Shown in pieces: positions 60,364 through 64,000 of a stretch of 64,000 nt of DNA. This DNA comes from Megasphaera_A sueciensis (GTDB taxonomy: Bacteria > Bacillota > Negativicutes > Veillonellales > Megasphaeraceae). The stretch lies in the NCBI RefSeq assembly GCF_050219315.1, contig NZ_CP116939.1, forward strand, positions 1,054,001 to 1,118,000, in the 5' to 3' direction. How positions within the stretch are numbered: position 1 is the stretch's first letter; every line of letters begins with the position of its first letter. The notes under the pieces were generated by a model. The model saw only the letters and a list, made by a program, of their open reading frames with translations. It had not been told where the DNA came from and did not search any database. The translations under genes and the position numbers were made by a program.

Positions 60364-60439
60364 ACATCGTCTCTCCCATACATCCCAAATCAATGTCTCA
60401 TATGATAAAAATCTATATAACGACAGTCTTTCCGTCACC

Positions 60440-60482
60440 GTTCCTGAAAAATAAGCAGAATATCCGTTTCTCTTTCAGGAAC
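60440..60482. repeat. Inverted repeat between the pilin-like and Wzi-like genes
   Basis: GTTCCTGAAA (60440-60449) and TTTCAGGAAC (60473-60482) are exact inverted arms with a 23-bp loop. No T run follows on the minus strand, so it may be an operator or a weak terminator. Confidence 0.45.
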
Positions 60483-60513
60483 AACGGCACTTCGGGCTGC
60501 TTTATCCCGCCGA

Positions 60514-61056
60514 TCACAGGTTCGGAATATCGGCGGGCAATACATTTCTCATTTTATGTGTATCTATGCTCGTGCCGGATACTTGTTCTATCGTCGTATT
60601 GCTTCCGCCGTTTTCCACTAATTTATAATACTTGCCGTCCGTATCTTCAAAATACGAAGTTCCTCCCAGATATGCCTGCAAGCTGTTGCCGCCGCCCCGT
60701 GCGCTCATTCCCACTTTATATTCTTTATTGCCCTTGCCGCCGTCGTTTATGAACCAGTATACCCGATAGTCCTTGGTCGGATCATCGGCACCGTCCATCG
60801 TCTGATAGATCAATGAGGTCTGATGCCATACATTGCCCTGTGAATCCGTGAAGGTGATTCCCGTATCATAGTCCGTTTTCGGTCCGTTCACAATAGAATG
60901 TAAACGGGTAGAGGCCGCACTGTACAACGAGCTGATGTTTTGGCCTATATTTCCCGAGTAATATTCGCTGACTCCCAAGAGTGCGACAAATAGCAGAATG
61001 ATGCCATATTCAGTTATACCTTGCCCTTTTTTATTTAGTATCTGGTGTAAAAACAT
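60514..61056 (-). CDS. Flp/type IVb-like pilin or pseudopilin
   Basis: 180 aa. The N-terminus NKKGQGITEYGIILLFVALLGV has the short basic leader, Gly-Gln-Gly and Glu-Tyr of class III (Flp/TadE-type) prepilins, followed by one hydrophobic helix. The rest (residues 40-180) is a globular Gly/Ser/Asp-rich domain, longer than Flp major pilins. No tad secretion genes are nearby. AAGGAACTC precedes the ATG. It could be a minor pilin served by machinery elsewhere. Confidence 0.7.
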   Translation of the reverse strand: MFLHQILNKKGQGITEYGIILLFVALLGVSEYYSGNIGQNISSLYSAASTRLHSIVNGPKTDYDTGITFTDSQGNVWHQTSLIYQTMDGADDPTKDYRVYWFINDGGKGNKEYKVGMSARGGGNSLQAYLGGTSYFEDTDGKYYKLVENGGSNTTIEQVSGTSIDTHKMRNVLPADIPNL

Positions 61057-61101
61057 GTAAATGAGTTCCTTATATGCACGTAAATAGTTGTTGTAATCAG
61101 G

Positions 61102-61318
61102 TTATTCATCCCACTCCCTATGGATCAGCCGCATATCCGATATCCATACTCCCTGTATGTAAAAGTCGTTATCCTGCTCTTGCGATTCATAAAAATAACA
61201 ATGGGCATCTTCCTTGTTATGCAGCACAAAAAAAGGACGATGTCTCTTTCCGGATACAATCCATCATCACACCCACAACCGTGACAGCAGATAAATCCTT
61301 ATTTAAAATATTCGGCAC
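61102..61318 (-). pseudogene. Small gene apparently broken by a frameshift in a homopolymer
   Basis: A possible GTG start at 61318 has AGGAG upstream. The first frame reads PNILNKDLSAVTVVG to TSSFF and then hits a stop. A shift at the A7 run (61228-61234) continues into VLHNKEDAHCYFYESQEQD and VWISDMRLIHREWDE to a stop at 61102, which looks protein-like. I do not recognise a family. It lies just upstream of the pilin gene. Sequencing error, phase variation or true decay are all possible. Confidence 0.4.
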
Positions 61319-61383
61319 ACGTTAACAAACTCCTGCTTCCCCTGCATTGCAAAATGAATAGCAGCAGAAAAAAAGTATACATC

Positions 61384-61423
61384 TTAACAATTCCTTCACA
61401 TGTTCTTCATATCTTCTGTATAT
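61384..61423 (+). promoter_or_regulatory. Promoter of the DUF6803-like gene with three phased TTCACA-type repeats
   Basis: TTAACA (61384-61389), TTCACA (61395-61400) and TTCATA (61406-61411) start 11 bp apart. The middle copy doubles as the -35 hexamer with GTATAT (61418-61423) 17 bp on. This is the same arrangement as at the fixC promoter. Confidence 0.75.
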
Positions 61424-61469
61424 ACCCTTTATATACTAAGGATATATCAAAAAAAAGGAGTGTATATAT

Positions 61470-61997
61470 ATGATAATGACACATTATATGGAATTATTGG
61501 CGATGAATCAGCCTTGGAACTTGATCTTGTTTATGGTCATCCCCGTCGGAATGGCTGAGGCCCTTGTAGCAACCGAATTTTTTACACTGTATTGGGGAGA
61601 AAGCAAAAACAAGTACTGGCGTCTGTGGAATAAATATATCGGTATGATATTAGGAGTATACTTCCTTTTCGTATTCCTTTATTTAGCCATTATTATCGTT
61701 CCGTCTCTGACTTGGCGCGGATGGATCGATCAAGTCGCGGTATACGCATACATGCTGGGTGTTATTCCTTTATTTTCCATTACCCTCATGGAATGGGGTC
61801 TCCTCGGCTCCGGCCGCAGCGAGCATACCCGTCTTAAAATACATGCCGTACTGTTGATCGCGTTTCTCGTCGTCAGCCATATTGCCATGATCTTCGGCAT
61901 GGTAAATCCCACTCTTGGCGGCTGGCAGGAACCCTTGCCGGCAGCCTATATGCAGATGGACCATTCCCAGATGAACCATGAAACGAACCGCCCCTAG
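61470..61997 (+). CDS. Four-span membrane protein, DUF6803-like, with Met/His tail
   Basis: 175 aa. Four hydrophobic segments (about residues 18-38, 53-78, 90-110, 124-144) and a C-terminal tail MQMDHSQMNHETN rich in Met and His, reminiscent of metal-binding tails. AAAGGAG lies nine bases before the ATG at 61470. It resembles DUF6803 proteins, annotated as permease-like but without known function. A two-component system follows directly, and its promoter shares repeats with the fixC operon, which also encodes a Met/His-rich protein. A metal- or redox-stress role is plausible. Confidence 0.75.
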   Translation: MIMTHYMELLAMNQPWNLILFMVIPVGMAEALVATEFFTLYWGESKNKYWRLWNKYIGMILGVYFLFVFLYLAIIIVPSLTWRGWIDQVAVYAYMLGVIPLFSITLMEWGLLGSGRSEHTRLKIHAVLLIAFLVVSHIAMIFGMVNPTLGGWQEPLPAAYMQMDHSQMNHETNRP

Positions 61998-62005
61998 CAG
62001 CATAG

Positions 62006-62044
62006 CAGAACCGGGAACAGCAAACCACCCTGTCCCCGGTTCTG
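62006..62044. repeat. Hairpin between the DUF6803-like gene and the response regulator
   Basis: CAGAACCGGG (62006-62015) pairs perfectly with CCCGGTTCTG (62035-62044), with inner ACAG/TGT pairing. No T run follows, so it may be a processing or weak termination signal. Confidence 0.6.
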
Positions 62045-62075
62045 CGGTACCGAAAAATAAAATGTACGGTACCGC
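62044..62075. promoter_or_regulatory. Inverted repeat touching the response-regulator promoter
   Basis: GCGGTACCG (62044-62052) and CGGTACCGC (62067-62075) are exact inverted arms, 14-bp spacer, ending directly at the -35 hexamer. A likely protein-binding site distinct from the TTCACA repeats. Confidence 0.55.
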
Positions 62076-62105
62076 TTGAAGTACCTGGCCCGAACAGTGT
62101 ATAGT
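62076..62105 (+). promoter_or_regulatory. Promoter of the two-component system
   Basis: TTGAAG (62076-62081) and TATAGT (62100-62105), spacer 18 bp; the response-regulator ATG is 27 bp downstream. Confidence 0.55.
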
Positions 62106-62131
62106 AAGGAAAAGAGACAGGAGGAATTGCG

Positions 62132-62833
62132 ATGCTGCAAAATTCAATTTTAATCGTAGACGATGATGTCAAATTGGTCCAAGTACTGCGCACCTATTTC
62201 GAACGGGAACAATTTGTCGTATATACAGCCTTTGACGGCCGCAGTGCCTTAGACCTGCTGCGACGCTACGAACCGCAGATACTGATCCTTGATCTGATGA
62301 TGCCGGACATGGACGGCTTCGAAGTCTGCCGCCGTGTCCGGCAGATCAACGATCTTCCTATTTTGTTCTTGACCGCCAAAGATGATGAAACCGATCGGCT
62401 CGTAGGCTTGCATATCGGTGCCGATGACTACCTGACAAAACCGTTCAACATCAAAGAACTCGTAGCCCTGGTATATGCGCGTCTGCGCCGCGTCCGCGGC
62501 GAAATCGTGCAAGCGACGACGCAATACGTCATCGGCGACCTGCACATCGACAAAGAAAAATATACCGTATACCGCGGTACGGAACCCATCCTGCTCACAC
62601 CGACGGAATTCAACATGCTGGAAGTGCTCTCGTCTTCCCCGGACCGGGTATACAGTCGGCTGCAGCTCATGGAAAAAGCCCAAGGCGGTTACAGTTTCGA
62701 AGGCTATGAGCGAACCATCGACACCCATATCCGCAATCTGCGGAAAAAACTGGAACGGGATCCCGCCCACCCTGAATATATTCTAACGGTATACGGCATC
62801 GGATACAAATTTTCCGGAGGCAGCCATGCGTAA
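62132..62833 (+). CDS. OmpR/PhoB family response regulator
   Basis: 233 aa. Receiver domain with acidic pocket (LIVDDDVK), phosphorylated Asp in LILDLMMPDMDGF, Thr in LFLTAKDD and Lys in YLTKPFN. Winged-helix output domain at residues about 130-230 (ILLTPTEFNMLEVLSSSPDRV, ERTIDTHIRNLRKKL). GGAGGAATTGCG precedes the ATG. It overlaps the histidine kinase gene by 8 bp. Regulators of this family bind direct repeats with 10-11 bp pitch, as found at 44637 and 61384. Confidence 0.96.
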   Translation: MLQNSILIVDDDVKLVQVLRTYFEREQFVVYTAFDGRSALDLLRRYEPQILILDLMMPDMDGFEVCRRVRQINDLPILFLTAKDDETDRLVGLHIGADDYLTKPFNIKELVALVYARLRRVRGEIVQATTQYVIGDLHIDKEKYTVYRGTEPILLTPTEFNMLEVLSSSPDRVYSRLQLMEKAQGGYSFEGYERTIDTHIRNLRKKLERDPAHPEYILTVYGIGYKFSGGSHA

Positions 62834-63941
62834 ATATAACAGCATTGTCTATCGTTTGACAGGAATGTCGTTTATCCTACTTATTTCGACGATCGGAATC
62901 CTGCTGTTCCTTGTCAACCTGCAAATGGATCAGCATTTTTCCGAATATCTGCAGTATAACGGCACGACATTGACGCTGCCCTACTCGGCACACGGAACGC
63001 CGGAACAGCACTTTATGGCCTCCGTCCATCACTCTCTCATCTGGGTAGGCGCCGCCATCTTGACGATCAGCCTGTTCATCAGCTATTTGACGGCCCGCAG
63101 CATTACAAAACCCTTATGCACGCTCAATGAAGCCGCCCAAACGCTGAAAGAAGGCACCTACGGAAAAACTGTGGCTATTACGAGGCAGGATGAAGTCGGC
63201 ATGCTGGCCGATACGATCAACGCCATGTCCCTGCAGCTGCACCAAAACGACCAGATGCGGCATCACCTTTTTACCAATATCGCTCACGAACTCCGGACGC
63301 CTTTGGCTATTATACAAGGGAACCTGGAAGGCATGATCGACGATGTGATACCGGTCAACAAAACCATGCTCCTGTCTATGGAGGAGGAAGTCCTGCGGGT
63401 CAATCGTCTGGTACAAGACCTGCGTGATTTATCCTTGGCGGAAATCAACGAATTGGAACTGCACAAAGAAGATACGGACATCAATGCCATGCTATCCCGT
63501 GCCGTCAATATGCTGCAGCCCCTGATCGATGAAAAAAATCTCTCCGTGCAGCTGAATCTGCTGAAAAACGGCTGTACCGCCTATATCGACAAAGACCGGA
63601 TCAATCAGGTACTCTATAATATTATCAGCAATGCGATCCGCTATATTCCGGAAAAAAGCAGTATTTTTATTGTCACGGACCGGATCGAAAAGAAAAAAGT
63701 TCCCTATATCAGCATACGGATCACCGATACGGGCCCCGGCATCGCCCCGGAGGATATCCCCTATATCTTTCAATATTTTTACCGCGGCGAAAAATCACGG
63801 AACCGTAAAAGCGGCGGCTCCGGCATCGGGTTGGCACTGGCCCGGCAATTTGTCATGAGCCACGGCGGCACCATCTCGGCAGCCAGCACCCCGGGGAAAG
63901 GAACCACCTTTTCCATACTCCTGCCGGCACGGCTTGCCTGA
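62826..63941 (+). CDS. Sensor histidine kinase (HisKA)
   Basis: 371 aa. Two membrane helices (about 8-30 and 73-93) enclose a short outside loop that holds several His residues (QHFSEY, AHGTPEQHFMASVHHS). A HAMP domain follows, then the H-box FTNIAHELRTPLAIIQGN, N-box NIISNAIRY, G1 ITDTGPGIAPEDIP and G2 GGSGIGLALA. Start ATG at 62826 has GGAGG just upstream, within the end of the response-regulator gene. The His-rich loop and Met/His-rich neighbour suggest metal sensing, by inference. Confidence 0.95.
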   Translation: MRKYNSIVYRLTGMSFILLISTIGILLFLVNLQMDQHFSEYLQYNGTTLTLPYSAHGTPEQHFMASVHHSLIWVGAAILTISLFISYLTARSITKPLCTLNEAAQTLKEGTYGKTVAITRQDEVGMLADTINAMSLQLHQNDQMRHHLFTNIAHELRTPLAIIQGNLEGMIDDVIPVNKTMLLSMEEEVLRVNRLVQDLRDLSLAEINELELHKEDTDINAMLSRAVNMLQPLIDEKNLSVQLNLLKNGCTAYIDKDRINQVLYNIISNAIRYIPEKSSIFIVTDRIEKKKVPYISIRITDTGPGIAPEDIPYIFQYFYRGEKSRNRKSGGSGIGLALARQFVMSHGGTISAASTPGKGTTFSILLPARLA

Positions 63942-63982
63942 TCACATTTTTTACCGACACAAAATATTTTTTAAAATCGCGT

Positions 63983-63988
63983 AGGAGG
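63983..63988 (+). promoter_or_regulatory. Ribosome site of a gene starting at or past the right edge
   Basis: AGGAGG at 63983-63988, 42 bp after the kinase stop, in position for a start codon around 63995-64000 or just beyond. The next gene itself is not visible; it may be a third member of the kinase operon. Confidence 0.4.
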
Positions 63989-64000
63989 TCACCCATTAGT

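Overview
The window looks like chromosome from a diderm Firmicute (class Negativicutes, Megasphaera/Dialister-like). This is inferred from the gene content. Clostridia/Bacillus-type genes (RocB, PadR with a HAAS-domain protein, YolD with a Y-family polymerase, E. coli-type GAPDHs, PucR, HTH regulators with AGGAGG ribosome sites) sit beside a Wzi-like outer-membrane beta-barrel with a terminal aromatic residue. Almost everything between 0.4 and 35 kb, and most of 39-61 kb, is on the minus strand. No tRNA, rRNA, CRISPR array, complete IS element or prophage structural gene was seen.

Layout. 1-91: start of a GAPDH gene that runs off the left edge. 0.4-3.7 kb: hexuronate branch 1 (MFS transporter, uxuA, GntR/FCD regulator). 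3.9-5.7 kb: PadR-controlled envelope cluster (padR, HAAS protein, small membrane protein, PAP2 phosphatase). 5.9-6.4 kb: HIT protein. 6.4-15.4 kb: hexuronate branch 2 (uxaC-uxaB-uxaA-[uxuA remnant]-uxuB-gntP) with a divergent LacI regulator. Together the two branches take glucuronate and galacturonate to 2-keto-3-deoxygluconate. 15.6-26.1 kb: one-direction amino-compound cluster. It holds RocB-like hydrolase, GABA-type aminotransferase, polar amino-acid ABC transporter, an Amt ammonium channel fused to PII, an APH-fold kinase, an SDR, and an ethanolamine-phosphate/phosphohydroxylysine-type phospho-lyase. 26.4-29.4 kb: AraC regulator and YolD/Y-family polymerase.

29.7-33.6 kb: glycolysis (gpmI and two complete GAPDH genes). 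33.8-36.3 kb: YdcF, a secreted protein and a YejK/NdpA-like nucleoid protein. 36.4-41.0 kb: a UvrD-type helicase with a DEDDh exonuclease inserted in it, convergent with a T7 gp4/Twinkle-like primase-helicase. 41.2-44.6 kb: FixC-FixX, a Met/His/Asp-repeat membrane protein and a membrane polyferredoxin. 44.9-47.0 kb: class I aminotransferase and an orphan solute-binding protein. 47.2-58.1 kb: UrtABCDE-like transporter with an N-carbamoyl-amino-acid amidohydrolase, a nitrilase-family hydrolase, PucR, a class III aminotransferase and an iron alcohol dehydrogenase. 58.4-61.3 kb: small membrane protein, Wzi-like barrel, Flp-like pilin. 61.5-63.9 kb: DUF6803-like membrane protein with a His/Met tail and an OmpR/HisKA two-component system.

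Most notable points. (1) The fixC operon and the DUF6803 gene have matching promoters with three 11-bp-phased TTCACA-like repeats, suggesting one regulon run by the adjacent two-component system. (2) A kinase plus phospho-lyase pair fits hydroxylysine or another amino-alcohol as substrate, next to an Amt-PII fusion. (3) A complete-looking ureido-acid/amide uptake and fermentation module. (4) Several operons have an intrinsic terminator between a recognisable promoter and the first start codon. (5) Two decayed gene remnants, of uxuA and of a solute-binding protein, sit inside or beside working operons. Starts were chosen by hand from ribosome-site spacing. All family assignments are from motif recognition, not database searches.
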